From an uncultured Collinsella sp. (lineage in GTDB: Bacteria > Actinomycetota > Coriobacteriia > Coriobacteriales > Coriobacteriaceae): a stretch of DNA of 6,070 bases. The stretch lies in assembly GCA_937937835.1 (NCBI GenBank), contig CALDBJ010000038.1, positions 1-6,070 of the forward strand. The letters run 5' to 3'. The notes beneath the pieces are model-generated. The model had not been told where the DNA came from. It saw only the letters and a list, made by a program, of their open reading frames with translations, and did no database searches. Positions 5,925 through 6,070 of this stretch are shown in pieces (position 1 is the stretch's first letter; every line of letters begins with the position of its first letter). Made by a program: the position numbers and the translations under genes.

Positions 5925-6070
5925 AGCTACCCTGGCCCGCAGATCGGCCCCCTTGCCACAAAAGTGGCCCATCTACTACGTTAACACGGATAGCCTCGGC
6001 CATACCGAAAACCGTGAAAACAAAACCGACGCTCCTATAAGTTGTCAAGAGGCAGTTTGCGGGAGCGCTC
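5923..6070 (-). other. Open frame cut by the window edge; uncertain short gene or 3' end
   Basis: A minus-strand frame is open from the right edge (codon at 6067-6069) to TAA at 5923-5925, about 48 codons. An internal ATG at 6001-6003 would give only 26 residues (beginning MAEAIRVNVVDG) and has no ribosome site. The stop is followed directly by the hairpin at 5884-5918, as expected for a gene end. However, the composition is not clearly coding, and AGGAG within TATAGGAGCG is not placed for an in-frame start. The stretch also holds a small hairpin, GCCAC-AAAA-GTGGC (5955-5968). It could be the C-terminus of a neighbouring gene, an intergenic repeat or a small RNA. I do not recognise the product. 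Confidence 0.25.

Noticed and set aside
6026..6048. Minus-strand promoter from TTGACA at 6043-6048
   Set aside because: The -35 is perfect, but the hexamer at 17 bases is TTTTGT, a poor -10, and no convincing gene follows within range.

Overview
The window is a GC-rich (roughly 60%) bacterial chromosome segment with five complete protein genes, all on the minus strand. No phage, insertion sequence, RNA gene or CRISPR array is visible. Two features suggest a Coriobacteriia-type actinobacterium, probably near Collinsella: an OmpR-family regulator closely resembling actinobacterial GlnR, and a short type-I glutamine synthetase of Firmicutes-like length. The genus is an impression from gene content and style, not something proved here.

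Layout in the direction of transcription (right to left): the right edge (about 5863-6070) holds an open minus-strand frame cut by the window end, a hairpin, and the upstream region of a GntR/FCD regulator (5128-5820). A LacI-family regulator follows (3980-5002). Next comes a three-gene block: a glutamine synthetase homologue (2508-3845), a GlnR-like response regulator 50 bases downstream with no terminator between them (1795-2457), and, after a 208-base gap with two hairpins, a membrane-anchored HtrA-type serine protease (126-1586). A strong intrinsic terminator at about 57-99 closes the block.

The most notable part is the glutamine synthetase and regulator pair. The synthetase homologue is full length and undamaged, yet three of the six classical metal ligands are replaced (both glutamates of the HHE...QHE segment and the histidine of the NGSGMH segment), and the flap glutamate loop is rewritten. 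Its partner regulator keeps the aspartate corresponding to GlnR Asp50 but lacks the acidic pair, the Thr/Ser and the Lys of a phosphorylatable receiver. Upstream of the synthetase gene is a sequence matching the actinobacterial GlnR half-site layout (TTAAC, six bases, GAAAC) beside a -10-like element. I infer a possible nitrogen-sensing module made of a catalytically altered synthetase and a phosphorylation-independent regulator that may control its own operon.

The GntR and LacI genes look like ordinary one-component regulators. Their target genes are not in the window. HtrA is an envelope quality-control protease, and its link to the nitrogen genes may be only positional.
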